Assembly: GCA_963835165.1 (NCBI GenBank)
Contig: CAWIGD010000062.1
Coordinates: 9,312 to 73,311, forward strand
Direction of reading: 5' to 3'
Length of the DNA: 64,000 nucleotides
Source: VAZQ01 sp963835165
GTDB lineage: Bacteria; Pseudomonadota; Alphaproteobacteria; Rhizobiales; Xanthobacteraceae
In this document: piece by piece, positions 51,088 to 63,650 of the stretch
How positions within the stretch are numbered: position 1 is the stretch's first letter
Layout: each line of letters opens with the position of its first letter
Notes under the pieces: model-generated
Database searches by the model: none
Seen by the model: only the letters and a program-made list of their open reading frames with translations
What the model was told of the DNA's origin: nothing
Position numbers and translations under genes: made by a program

Positions 51088-51868
51088 CGCTGCGCTGCTC
51101 GAGGTCTCCAACGTCGAAACCTGCTACGGCCTGAGCCAAGTGCTGTTCGGCATGTCGATTGCCATCGCGCCGGGCGAGATGGTGACACTCATGGGCCGCA
51201 ACGGTATGGGCAAGACCACGACGGTGCGCTCGATCATGGGGCTCACACCTGCGATGGCAGGCTCCATCCGTTTCGACGGCCGGGAAATCCGCGGGCTCGC
51301 CGCCTACCAGGTCGCGAAGCTCGGCATCGGGCTGGTGCCGGAGGGGCGACAGGTCTTTCCCAACCTGACCGCGCGGGAGAATCTGGTCGCGACTGCGGCG
51401 AACCGCAGCGGTGCGTCTGACCCGTGGACCTTGGAGAGGGTCTGCGCGCTGTTCCCCCGGCTCGCCGAGCGCATCGCCAACATGGCCAATCAGCTCTCCG
51501 GCGGAGAGCAGCAGATGCTGGCGATCGGGCGCGCGCTCATGACCAACCCGCGCCTCTTGATCCTGGATGAGGCGACCGAGGGCCTCGCCCCCCTGATCCG
51601 GGCCGAGATCTGGCACTGCCTCACCCGGCTCAAGGCCGCGGGTCAGTCGATCCTGGTGATCGACAAGAACGTGGAGGCGCTGATCCGCATCGCCGATCGG
51701 CACTACCTGATCGAGCGCGGGAAGGTGGTATGGGTCGGCAGCTCTTCGGAGCTTGCTGCGGCCGCGCCCATTCAGCATCGCTACCTCGGAGTTCTGATAA
51801 CCACGTTTGTGGATGCCGGGGGCGCACGACCCCGGCGATCGGTCAGCGCGCGCCCACCGGCCAAATAG
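51080..51868 (+). CDS. livF: LIV-type ABC transporter ATP-binding protein LivF
   Basis: 262 residues. Walker A GRNGMGKTT, signature LSGGEQQMLAIGRALM, Walker B LLILDEATEGLAP. The characteristic LivF segment LGIGLVPEGRQVFPNLTARENL is present. In the H-loop position the sequence reads VIDKNVEAL, with Lys-Asn where most ABC ATPases have His; this substitution occurs in some LivF proteins. AGGAGG lies 6 bases before the ATG. The C-terminal 25 residues are an Arg/Ala-rich extension beyond the family end. Confidence 0.93.
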   Translation: MADAALLEVSNVETCYGLSQVLFGMSIAIAPGEMVTLMGRNGMGKTTTVRSIMGLTPAMAGSIRFDGREIRGLAAYQVAKLGIGLVPEGRQVFPNLTARENLVATAANRSGASDPWTLERVCALFPRLAERIANMANQLSGGEQQMLAIGRALMTNPRLLILDEATEGLAPLIRAEIWHCLTRLKAAGQSILVIDKNVEALIRIADRHYLIERGKVVWVGSSSELAAAAPIQHRYLGVLITTFVDAGGARPRRSVSARPPAK

Positions 51869-51925
51869 TAACCAGTTGGTAACCGCCATGGTTTCCAATC
51901 CCCCGGCGCATTGTGGGGACCTTCT

Positions 51926-52961
51926 ATGGGCATGCACGAGACGATCACGGATGGGCACTCCTTGTCCGGCGGGGACGCGGCCGCGCCTGTCCTTGAGAAC
52001 GATGCGGGCGTATCGCCGAAGATGGCATTGGCGCCGGCGGATTCTGACGCCCAAGGTCGAGGCATCGAAGGCCGAGGCACCCAAGGCCGAGGCACCCGAG
52101 ATCGAAGCGCCCAAGACCGAAGCGCCTGCAATCGAGACCATCAAGCCCGACTTGCCCAAGATCGGCGCCCCGACAAGCGATCCCCCGCGGATCGAGATAC
52201 CCAAGACGGCGGCCGGGACGCGGAAGCTCGCAACTGTCGAGGCCCCGCATATCGCGCCTGACATGGACGAGCCCAAGCCTTCCGCGCAGCAGGCCGAGGT
52301 CGGTGCTGGCGATGCCGGCGGCGAGCCGGCGGCCGAGGGCACCGGGCCGCGCGTAAGCCAATTCACCTTGCTGGCGGCGTCACTCGCGCTGGCGGCGGCG
52401 CTCGGCGGCATGGCCGGAGCGCTCGCAGCCTACGGTCTGGCTCGACCCGGTCCGCTCCCCGCGGTTGCGGCGGGGCGAACGAACCTGGATGAAATCCAGG
52501 CGCTCAAGGAAAACGTCGTGCAGGCGCGGGTGGAACTGGCGGCGTTGAAGGTCAGCATCGATTCCGCCAACCGCAACGCGAGCGCCCAGTTCACCAGGAT
52601 CGGCGAGCGCATCGAGCGCATCGAGCGCATTCAGGCCGAACCGACGACCAAGCTCAACAAAGCCGTCGAGATGCTCGATCGCATTTCGCGTGGCGACGGT
52701 GGTCCGCAACCCAAAGAGGTTACGGGCTCGGTCGCGCCGCCGCCGGCGAATGGGCAAAACCAGCCGCCGAAATCGGGGCTCGAGGGATGGGTCGTGCGCG
52801 ATGTCCATCGCGGCACCGCTTTGATCGAAGGCAGGATGGGCATTATCGAAGTCGAGCAAGGCGACCTCGTGCCGGGCCTCGGACGAGTGGATGCCATCCG
52901 CAAGCAGGATGGCCGCTGGGTGGTGGTGACCTCCAGGGGCATGATCACGTCGGGCCGCTGA
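51926..52961 (+). CDS. Unknown single-span membrane protein with Pro/Glu/Ala repeat, frame disrupted
   Basis: The ATG at 51926 opens MHETITDGHSLSGGDAAAP..., protein-like to about 52045. The next frame then carries LTPKVEASKAEAPKAEAPE..., a Pro-Glu-Ala-Lys repeat of about 40 residues, then a hydrophobic span (FTLLAASLALAAALGGMAGA), a coiled-coil-like stretch (QALKENVVQARVELAAL... and ERIERIERIQAE), and a C-terminal domain (GWVVRDVHRGTALIEGR...VVVTSRGMITSGR). Removing one base near 52041-52050 joins them into about 344 residues. The upstream part of the second frame is rich in Trp, Cys and Arg and looks non-coding. Topology suggests an inner-membrane anchored periplasmic protein; function unknown. 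Confidence 0.65.
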
Positions 52962-53186
52962 TCGCCCGATCAGCGGTTGGCGTGTGCGGTGCGTCCGCGG
53001 CGCCAGGCTTGCATCAATTGCCGGTCTGAATCGGCCTGACTGCGGCGCATGGATCTGCACTTCGCCGCAACGCCGCCCGCCGGTGGCGCCGCGATGAAAT
53101 CCATGGCACCTTTTGCACTGCGCAAAGAGCGAGCGGGCATGCCCCTTGCTTGATCGCCAGAGGTTCGCCGCGGAAAGACTGGTGGT

Positions 53187-54041
53187 ATGCCTGCAATAGC
53201 TCGTCTGGCGCGATCAATGCTGGCGGCCTCCGCCGCCTTTGTCGGGCTCGCGTCGTTCCTGCCCGGTGCATTCGCGCAGGTGCAGGCCCCCGCGCAAAAG
53301 CCGCAAATGGTGGAGAACTGCCCAGGCCTCGTGGCCTCGAACCGCCCGCGCGCCACCCCGGCCGCGTTGCGGCTCGCGCTCAATGCGGACCAGGTCCGCT
53401 TCACCTATGTCGGCCACTCGACCTTCCTGATCGAAAGCCCGCAGCTCGTGCGGATCGCGACCGATTACAACGACTATGTGCGCTCACCGATCCTGCCCGA
53501 CATCGTCACCATGAACCACGCGCACACGAGCCATTTTACCGATCGTCCCGATCCCGCCATCAAATACGTGTTGCGGGGCTGGGGGCCGACCCCGGACCAG
53601 CCGGCGCGCCATGACATCACGCTCAAGGACGTGCGCGTGCGAAACGTCCCGACCAACATTCGCGACTGGCGCGGCGGTACCGAGCGGCACGGCAATTCCA
53701 TCTTCATCTACGAGATGGCGAACATGTGCATCGCCCATCTCGGGCATCTGCATCACACGCTCAACCAGCAGCAACTGGACGAGATCGGTCGCGTCGACGT
53801 TGTGTTCGTCCCCGTCGACGGCAACATGACGCTCGATTTGGAAGGCATGATCGAGGTGCTGCAGGCGCTGAAGGCGCCGCTGATGATCCCGATGCACTAT
53901 TTCAGCACCTATACGCTCCACCGCTTCCTTGAGCGGGTGCGGCAGAGCTGGACGGTGGAAATAAGCGAAATTCCCTCGCTAGTGGTGTCAAAGACGAGCC
54001 TGCCGGCCACCCCCAAAGTCACCGTGCTACCTGGAAATTGA
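53187..54041 (+). CDS. Exported metallo-beta-lactamase-fold hydrolase, variant metal motif
   Basis: 284 residues. Signal peptide residues 1-31, then a UlaG/Lactamase_B_3-like MBL fold beginning VRFTYVGHSTFLIESPQ. The usual H-x-H-x-D-H zinc motif reads MNHAHTSHFTD, so the aspartate ligand of the second metal is replaced by Ser. Other ligands appear kept: HLGHLHH near residue 190, PVDGN near residue 210 and IPMHYFST near residue 235. It may bind a single metal or have altered chemistry. Substrate unknown. No close operon partner. Confidence 0.8.
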   Translation: MPAIARLARSMLAASAAFVGLASFLPGAFAQVQAPAQKPQMVENCPGLVASNRPRATPAALRLALNADQVRFTYVGHSTFLIESPQLVRIATDYNDYVRSPILPDIVTMNHAHTSHFTDRPDPAIKYVLRGWGPTPDQPARHDITLKDVRVRNVPTNIRDWRGGTERHGNSIFIYEMANMCIAHLGHLHHTLNQQQLDEIGRVDVVFVPVDGNMTLDLEGMIEVLQALKAPLMIPMHYFSTYTLHRFLERVRQSWTVEISEIPSLVVSKTSLPATPKVTVLPGN

Positions 54042-54046
54042 GTGCA

Positions 54047-54199
54047 TCAGGCGCTCGGCGCGAAAAAACCAAACCAGAGCGCACCCAAAACCACGATGCC
54101 CAGCGCCAGGCTTACGCACAAAACGACCAGTACGGGCCGGTCCAGAAATCCCGCCCGTGCCTCGACGGGCGTCTCGACCTGTCGTCCTGCCTCATTCAT
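54047..54199 (-). CDS. Small single-span membrane protein (50 residues)
   Basis: ATG at 54199 with AGGAG 6 bases upstream (GAGGAGCAGGTC) opens 50 codons ending at 54047, convergent with the MBL gene and separated from it by 5 bases. The protein is a hydrophilic N-terminus (MNEAGRQVETPVEARAGF) followed by one strongly hydrophobic segment (VLVVLCVSLALGIVVLGALW) and a short tail. No family recognised. Ribosome site, codon usage and topology make it credible despite its size. Confidence 0.6.
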   Translation of the reverse strand: MNEAGRQVETPVEARAGFLDRPVLVVLCVSLALGIVVLGALWFGFFAPSA

Positions 54200-54346
54200 G
54201 ACCTGCTCCTCGGGCGGTTTCATTGCTGTCCTATAACGCCGCTGCGATGCAGCGAGTTCCGGCCCGATCCGTGCGAAAGACTGGCAGAGCGAGCGCTCGA
54301 TCCTGTAAATTCAAGTGAACCATGAACGTAGGACTGGATATCGGGC

Positions 54347-55661
54347 ATGCTGAGCACCGAGCAGAACGATCTCATGACCCGCACCGGCCCCGGCACGCCG
54401 GCGGGCAAGCTGATGCGATGCTACTGGCAGCCGGCTGCGCTGGTCGACGAGCTGGCGGGCAACCGCCCGGTCAAGCCCCTGCGCCTGCTCGGCGAAAGCC
54501 TGGTGCTGTTCCGGGACGACAAGGGCCGTTACGGCTTGTTGGAACGCGCCTGTCCGCATCGCGGCACCGATCTCGCCTTCGGGCGGCTGGAGACGGGCGG
54601 ATTGCGCTGCGCGTTCCACGGCTGGCTGTTCGACGTCGAAGGCCAATGCCTGGAGACGCCAGCCGAGCCGGAGGGCAGCCGGATGTGCGCGAACATCCGG
54701 CAGAAGGCCTATCCGGTGGTGGAGAAAAGCGGCGTCCTGTTCGCCTATATGGGGCCGGGCGAGCCGCCGGCGTTTCCGCATTTCGACTGCTTCACGGCGC
54801 CCGACACGCATACCTTCGCGTTCAAGGGCATGATCGACTGCAACTGGCTGCAATCGCTGGAGGTCGGTATCGATCCAGCCCACACCTCGTTCCTGCATCG
54901 CTTCTTCCATGACGAGGAACCGGCGAAGGGCTACGGCAAGCTGTTTCGCGACAAGTCGATCGACTCCGACATGCCGATGACGCAGATCATGCGCGAGTTT
55001 CCGCGGCCGCAGATCGAGGTCGAGCCCACCGAGTACGGCATGCGGGTCGTCACGCTGCGCCGCATCAGCGACGCCAACACTCATGTGCGCGTCACCAACC
55101 TGGTATTCCCGCACGCATTCACCATCCCGATGTCGAGCGAGATGACCATCACGCAATGGCACGTGCCGATCGACGACAACAGACACTACTGGTACGCGAT
55201 CTTCACCAGCTTCGGCGCGCCGGTGAACAAGGATGAAATGCGACGCCAGCGGCTCGAGCTCTATGAGCTGCCGGATTACATCCCGCGCAAGAACAAGAGC
55301 AACGATTACGGCTTCGATCCGCACGAGCAGGAGCACGAGACCTTCACCGGCATGGGCGCCGACATCAACGTGCACGATCAATGGGCGTGCGAGTTCGATG
55401 GGGGCGATCCAGGACCGCACCAGGGAGCATCTCGGGCAATCCGACAAGGCGATCAGCGCCTATCGCCGCCTGCTGCGGGGCGCCATCGAGCAAGCCGGTC
55501 AGGGCGAGCGGCCGCTGATGGTGCTCGACGCCGATGCCGCCGCCAAGATCACCGGCCCCGCCGCCATCGACGGCATCGGTCCGACCCAAGGTTGGCAGAG
55601 CTACTGGCAGAAAACCGACGAAGCGCGGCGCAAGGCGTCCGGCTGGGCGAACGGCCGCTGA
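54347..55661 (+). CDS. Rieske non-haem iron oxygenase, large subunit, frame disrupted near C-terminus
   Basis: About 437 residues if one base is removed. Rieske ligands: ACPHRGTDLAFGR (C-x-H, near residue 68) and RCAFHGWLFD (C-x2-H, near residue 87). Mononuclear iron site: NWLQSLEVGIDPAHTSFLHR (two His and Asp near residue 170). The frame closes into Arg-rich nonsense after HDQWACEF, but the next frame supplies SMGAIQDRTREHLGQSDKAI... to 55661, matching the E-S-M-G-x-I-x-D-R-T pattern of phthalate-dioxygenase-type enzymes. The extra base is one T of the pair at 55394-55395. It precedes a Bug-type binding protein by one base. Confidence 0.85.
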
Positions 55662-55662
55662 C

Positions 55663-56640
55663 GTGCGCCTGAGCCGTCGCGGCGCATTGACCGCGGCCGC
55701 GGCGGCGGCCCTTCACCGGCTGGCGAGCCCCGCTGCGGCGCAGAGCTATCCCGCCGCCGGGCCCATCCGCGTGATCGTTCCGTTCGCAGCGGCAGGCCCG
55801 GTGGACATTCTGGCGCGGATCATCGTGGACGCGCTGGCCAAGCAGCTCGGGCAAAGCGTCATCGTGGAAAATCGCGGCGGCGCCGGCGGCAATATCGCCA
55901 TGGGCGTTGCCGCGCGTGCCAAGCCCGACGGCTATACGCTCCTGCTCACGTCGAGCGTATTGGTGGTGAACCCATTGCTGTACAAGACCGTGCCGTTCGA
56001 TCCGGCCAGGGATTTCGTGCCGATTTCGCTGCTGGGCACCTCGCCCAACCTGATGGTCGCTCTGCCCGACTTCGCCCACACCATGGTCGAGTTCATCGCC
56101 AAGGCCAAGGCGAGGCCGGGGCAATTGAATTATTCGACGCCGGGGATCGGCACCAAGGGCCACTTCGCCGTCGAACTGCTCAAGCTGCGGGCCGGCCTCG
56201 ATGTCGTGCACGTGCCCTATGCGAGCGGCGGGCAGGTCGTGCAGTCGCTGCTGACCGGTACGACGCAACTCGGCTCGACCGCGTTGCCGGCCGGCGAGCC
56301 GCTGGTGCGCGGAGGGACGCTGGCTGGGCTCGTGGTCAGCGGGAAGACACGCTGGTCGACCTTGCCGGGCGTGCCGACCATGGTGGAGCTTGGCTATCCC
56401 GACTTCGTCGCGGAGATTTTTACGGCACTGTTTGCGCCCGCTGGGACGCCGGCCGAGGTGGTGAATCTGTTGACCGCCGAGGTCGCCAAGCTGTCGAAAG
56501 ATCCAGGTGTCATCGAGAGGGCCGAGCGTGCCGGCTATGAATGGATCGGCGCCGGCCCCGACGCCGTGCAGCGCAAGATGGCAGACGAGATGGCACAGTC
56601 GCAGGAAGTGATCCGGTTCTCCGGGATAACGGCGCAGTGA
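55663..56640 (+). CDS. Tripartite tricarboxylate transporter (Bug-family) binding protein
   Basis: 325 residues with a Tat-like signal (LSRRGALTAAAAAAL). The fold is the Bug/TctC receptor: PIRVIVPFAAAGPVDILARIIVDAL near residue 38, VENRGGAGGNIAMGVAARAKPDGYTLLL near residue 67, and YASGGQVVQSLLTG near residue 187. Such proteins bind aromatic or small carboxylates; here they would serve the adjacent Rieske oxygenase. GTG at 55663 gives the usual size, starting one base after the oxygenase stop. No TctA/TctB membrane genes are in the window, which is common for Bug proteins. Confidence 0.88.
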   Translation: MRLSRRGALTAAAAAALHRLASPAAAQSYPAAGPIRVIVPFAAAGPVDILARIIVDALAKQLGQSVIVENRGGAGGNIAMGVAARAKPDGYTLLLTSSVLVVNPLLYKTVPFDPARDFVPISLLGTSPNLMVALPDFAHTMVEFIAKAKARPGQLNYSTPGIGTKGHFAVELLKLRAGLDVVHVPYASGGQVVQSLLTGTTQLGSTALPAGEPLVRGGTLAGLVVSGKTRWSTLPGVPTMVELGYPDFVAEIFTALFAPAGTPAEVVNLLTAEVAKLSKDPGVIERAERAGYEWIGAGPDAVQRKMADEMAQSQEVIRFSGITAQ

Positions 56641-56746
56641 CGGCCGATGATCTTTGCATCATGCCCGAGTGAGTGCCGGCAAGACCGGTTTATCCGACTT
56701 GCAGCACTTCTGTTGACACCGGCATGACTCGAGGGGCGCTTGCCCG

Positions 56747-59177
<2,431 letters not shown>

Positions 59178-59272
59178 GGAGAGCTTTCGAATCAGGTGCG
59201 AAAAACGGGTAAAATCGCCAGTTTGATTTGGCACGAAAAGCAGGTGCCGTACAGGACAAACTGATCGGGGTT

Positions 59273-59300
59273 AATATATTGATTCTTCGATGAATTTAAA
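59273..59300 (-). promoter_or_regulatory. Candidate sigma-70-like promoter of gyrB
   Basis: On the minus strand TTTAAA and TATATT are separated by 16 bases in an AT-rich island about 100 bases upstream of the gyrB start. Matches to consensus are 4/6 and 5/6. No experimental support. Confidence 0.4.
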
Positions 59301-59322
59301 GGTCGAGGTGAGCAAAAAAAGC

Positions 59323-59397
59323 GCCCCAAAAATTGCCTCGCAAAAGGCGGGATTCCTAATGCTCCGGGACCCGGAAACGGGCCCAAAAATGCCTCGC
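59323..59397. repeat. Short direct repeat at the 5' edge of the FHA-like gene
   Basis: GCCCCAAAAATTGCCTCGC at 59323-59341 and GCCCAAAAATGCCTCGC at 59381-59397 are near copies that differ by one base in two runs. They sit directly before the point where the haemagglutinin-like coding sequence becomes recognisable. Confidence 0.55.
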
Positions 59398-59401
59398 GCG
59401 A

Positions 59402-62400
59402 GACCCCGCACCCTCGAGCGGCGGCTTTGCCGCGCTGGTCGCGCCTGGTGTCCGCAACTCCGGAACCATCACCGCGACGCTCGGCACGGTCGCGCTGGCA
59501 TCCGGCAACAGCTTCACGCTCGACATGTACGGCGACAAGCTGATCACGCTCGCGGTCGGCGACAGCATCGCTTCAAAGGTCATCGACGTCGCCACCGGCC
59601 GGCCGCTCAAGTCGCTGGTCAGCAACACCAAGAACGGCGTGCTGAGCGCGAATGGCGGACGGGTGGAGCTCACCGCCGCGGCGGCGCGCGCCGTGGTCGA
59701 TTCCGTCATCAACACCAGGGGCGTCATCCGCGCCGACTCGATCGGCCGCCACAACGGCATGATCGTGCTCAACGCCGCCACCGGCAGCAGCAAGCCGGCG
59801 GGCGCGCCGACCCAGACCATCAAGCTCGCCGGCACGATCTCGGCTGCCGGCAAGCACCGCGGCACCAAGGGCGGCACGATCGTGGTGAGCGGCGAGGACA
59901 TCAAGGTCACCGCCGCGAACATCGATGCCTCCGGCCGCCGCGGCGGCGGCAAGATTTTGATCGGCGGCGACTGGGGCGGCGGGCATCCGGACACGACGCT
60001 GGTCAGCAACTCGAGCGCCAAGCTCGAGAACTTCACCATCGCGACCGCGACCACCGTGAGCATCGACGCGGCGACCACCATCAACGCGTCGGCGACCGGG
60101 CGCGGCAACGGCGGCAAGGTCGTGCTGTGGTCCGACAACCAGACCACCTTCGCCGGGACGATCTTCGCCGGCGGCGGCAAGCAGGGCGGCGATGGCGGAT
60201 TCGTGGAGGTTTCCAGCCACCGGCTGCTGAATTACAGCGGCACGACCGACACCCGGGCGCCAAAGGGCACTGTGGGAACGCTGCTGCTTGACCCCGAGAA
60301 CTACTACGTCAACGCGAGTGGGCTTCCCCCCGAATCCGACCCGACAGCCTCGGCCATCTCGGCGGACGCTTTGATCAAACAGTTGGTTTCGAACAACGTA
60401 GTGCTTTCGACGCTGCCATCAGGAACGAATGCGGGTGACATCTTCGTCGACGCCAACATCAACTGGAGTACCGGCAACTCGCTGACGCTGAGTGCCTTCC
60501 ACGACATCCTATTCATGTCGGGCAGCAAGGTGGCGAGCACTGGCGCGGGTAATCTCGTTCTGCGTGCCGACAACACCGGAACGGGACAAGGGACCATCGT
60601 TTTCAATCCCGGCGGCCACGTAGACTTTACGCAGAGCACTGGAACGGTGGCTCTCTTTTACAACCCCAGCGGACCCCAAACCACCAAGTATCAGAATCCA
60701 ACGAATTACTTCTGTCCTCCCTGCCCAGGCGGGGGCGGCGTTTTCGTCCAGCAACCGTCGCAGCTTACAGCCTACATGCTGGTCAACACCGCTAGCGATC
60801 TCGATGCCGTCCGCACGAACCAGAGCGGCACCTACGCGCTGGGAACGAAAATCACCTTCGAACCCAACCAGACTTTCACGCCCATCCCGAATTTCGCCGG
60901 GCTGTTCGACGGCCAGGGTCAGACGATCGCTAACCTGGCGATTGCGTCCACAGCCCAGAGCGTCGGACTGTTCGGCAGCATTGGTAGCACCGGCGTTGTC
61001 CGCAACCTCAACCTGACCGATGTCACGGTGAGCGGCCCTAGCTCCGAGTTTGTCGGCGCGCTGTCGGGAACGAACGCGGGAACAATCAGCAACGTCTCCG
61101 CCACCGGTCAAGTGCAAGGGGGCAGTGGAAGCACCGCGGGCGGCCTGGTCGGACAAAACCTGGGCACAATCGCGGGTGTAACCGTGCCAGTGCTGACCCA
61201 GCCCTGCGTCGTCGGTCAAACCTGCGCATCCGTCGCGGTGAGCGTGGGGTCGAACGGGATCGGCGGCGGGCTCGCCGGCTCCAACAGCGGCACCATCACG
61301 AATGCGTTCGCGACCGGCGACGTCACCGGCGCGGCCGGCACCAGTGGGTTCACGACGCTGGGCGGGCTCGCCGGAGTAAATCTGGGCTCTGTTTCGAATT
61401 CCTTCGCCTCCGGCGACGTGGGAAGTCCAAACGTTGCCAATCTTCAGGCCGGGGGCTTAGTCGGCAACAATTCCGGTACCATCCTGTCGTCCACCGCCCT
61501 CGGCAACGTGCAGACCGGGGATACCAGCATTGCCGGCGGGCTCGTCGCTGTTAATTCAGTCGGCGGCGTAATCACCAGCTCACAAGCGAGCGGCAACGTC
61601 ACCGTCGGGACGGGGAGCGTCGCGGGGAGCTTGGTCGGAGCGAACAACGGCACCATTAGCACAGACTCTACCGCTTCGGGCACTGTCACGGGCACTGGTA
61701 CTGGCACGGGCAGTGGCACTGGCACTGGTAATAACACTATTCTCTCGCCATCGACACTGCTGCCGCCATTCTCGCTCGCACTCGCGGAGCAGCTGGCGGC
61801 GCAGCAGACGCAGCAGCTCCTCAATCTTACGAGCACGCTGCAGTTGGCCGCGCTTAATACCGCGCCGGTGGTGACCACGACCCAAGGCGGCATTCGGCTG
61901 CCGCCGCAACAGGCGCCTGGGCCCGCGCCCGGGACTGGGACTGGACCCGCGGCCGGCAATCCGTTTCTGCCGCCCGGCATCGACCGCCGGATCATTGACA
62001 TCCCGCCACCGAACGAGACACGGTTGAAAACCGACGAGGTGATGGTGCAAATCCGCACCGACATCGGCGTCGAGCGCCTGCGCGCCGCGGTCGCGAATTT
62101 CGGCGTGAGCATACTAGCCTCGGAAGATTTTTCGATCCTCGGCTCGACCGCGGTGCGCCTGCACATCGACGACGGCCGCACCCCCGCCGAGGTCATCCGC
62201 GCGCTCGCGGCAGTGCAAATGGTCGCGGTGGCGCAGCCGCAATACGTCTACAACCTCGACCAGGCGTCGGGCGCGCCGGCGCCGTCGTCATCGCGCAGCG
62301 ACGGTCAGCCCGGCGACGCGGCGCAATACATCCTGCAGAAGCTCAGCCTCGGCGACGTGCACCGCATGGTCAGAGGCACCAACGTGCCGATTGCGGTGAT

Positions 62401-63186
62401 CGACTTCGAGATCGACGCCGCCCACCCTGATCTCGAGGGCGCGGTGACACAGCGCTACGACGCGGTGGGCGCGCCGGACAAGCCGCACCCGCACGGCACC
62501 GGCATGGCCGGCGCCATTGCCGCGCGCCAGCGTCTGCTGGGCACGGCGCCGGCGGCGCGGCTTCTGGCCGTGCACGCCTTCTCTACCAGCGTAGCCACAC
62601 CCGAGAGCACGACGTTCAACATCCTCAAGGGCATCAACTGGGCGGTGAACCAGGGCGCGCGCGTCATCAACATGAGCTTCGCCGGGCCGAAGGACCCTTC
62701 GCTCGAACGCGCGCTCAAGCTCGCCTACGACAAGGGCATCGTGCTGATCGCCGCCGCCGGCAATGCCGGCGCGAAGTCTCCCCCGCTGTTCCCTGGCGCG
62801 GATCCCCTGGTGATCGCGGTGACGGCGACCGACGTGGACGACAAGCTGTTCACCGGCGCCAACCGCGGAAAGTACATCTCGGTGGCGGCGCCCGGGGTCG
62901 ACATTCTGGTGCCGGCGCCGGAGAACACTTACCAGCTTCACCACCGGCACCTCACGCCGCCGCCGAGGTCAGTGGGATCGTGGCACTCCTGCTCGAGCGC
63001 AATCCCAAACTCACGCCCGCCGATATTCGCCGCATCCTGCAAGCGAGCGCCAGGCGGCTCGGCGCCGGCGAGCGCGACGACAATTTCGGCTCCGGCCTGA
63101 TCGACCCGCTCAAGGCGCTGCAGATGGCCGATCCCCGCACCGCGGCCACGACGCCCACGCCTACGCCTACGCTGCGGCAGCGCTGA
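59402..63186 (+). pseudogene. 5'-truncated filamentous-haemagglutinin-like exoprotein with GLUG repeats and subtilisin domain, frame disrupted
   Basis: The frame opens in mid-protein at SSGGFAALVAPGVRNSGTITA, the part of two-partner-secretion exoproteins just after the secretion domain. There is no signal peptide, secretion domain or start codon (first ATG 59525; in-frame stop at 59357). Then follow beta-helix sequence, about seven GLUG-type repeats (GGLVGxNxGTI, ~61060-61700), a Thr-Gly repeat, a Pro/Gln linker, an I9-like prodomain (~62038-62260) and an S8 peptidase. Catalytic Asp is in VIDFEID (62401) and His in HGTGMAG (62492). The Ser motif TTGTS (Ser codon 62952) is out of frame: an extra base near 62936 and two missing bases near 62955 restore FTTGTSHAAAEVSGIVALLLE, ending at 63186. 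Either remnant or badly sequenced gene. Confidence 0.75.
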
Positions 63187-63650
63187 GCCAGAGCCGGGCC
63201 GGAGCGCACTGGTCCGCGTGGTCCCCGGCCGGCAGCGACCGCTGGGCGATCGCGTTGCGCGTGGTTGATCTGCTAGTGTTCAGTTGCGGGCAAGCATTGC
63301 GAGGGTAGCGATACATCTGCCGCCACCTTGCGCGATTGCTTTGAAGATACCTTGCAAGACTCGTTGTTGGTTTTAGCAAGAGAGTAGACTCGTGCTAAGT
63401 GCGCACTTCAAATGCCCGGACCTGCGCCGGTTTTGTGCCAGCGACTTTGGACGTGCCGGCGCAAGATTTTGGCTTTATCTGGAGTGCTTGGAAGCGCGCC
63501 AACAATTTTGACGGCAGCGGTGTGGCATGCAGCAGCTGGGCTCAAAAGCGACGACGATTCCGCCAAAAATCACCGCCCAGTGAGTGACCAACCTGGTACA
63601 ATTTGCTAAGAAATGCTCGCTGCAACGTTCTCCGAGGGCGAATTGGTTCC
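63187..63650. other. Intergenic region with no recognised feature
   Basis: 464 bases, less GC-rich than its surroundings. Short open frames occur on both strands but none has a ribosome site, recognisable motif or convincing composition. No clear promoter, hairpin terminator or repeat was found. Confidence 0.5.

Noticed and set aside
63187..63380. Minus-strand 70-codon open frame after the exoprotein
   Set aside because: Composition is Arg/Gln/Ala-rich, no ribosome site or motif, and it overlaps the 3' end of the exoprotein frame.
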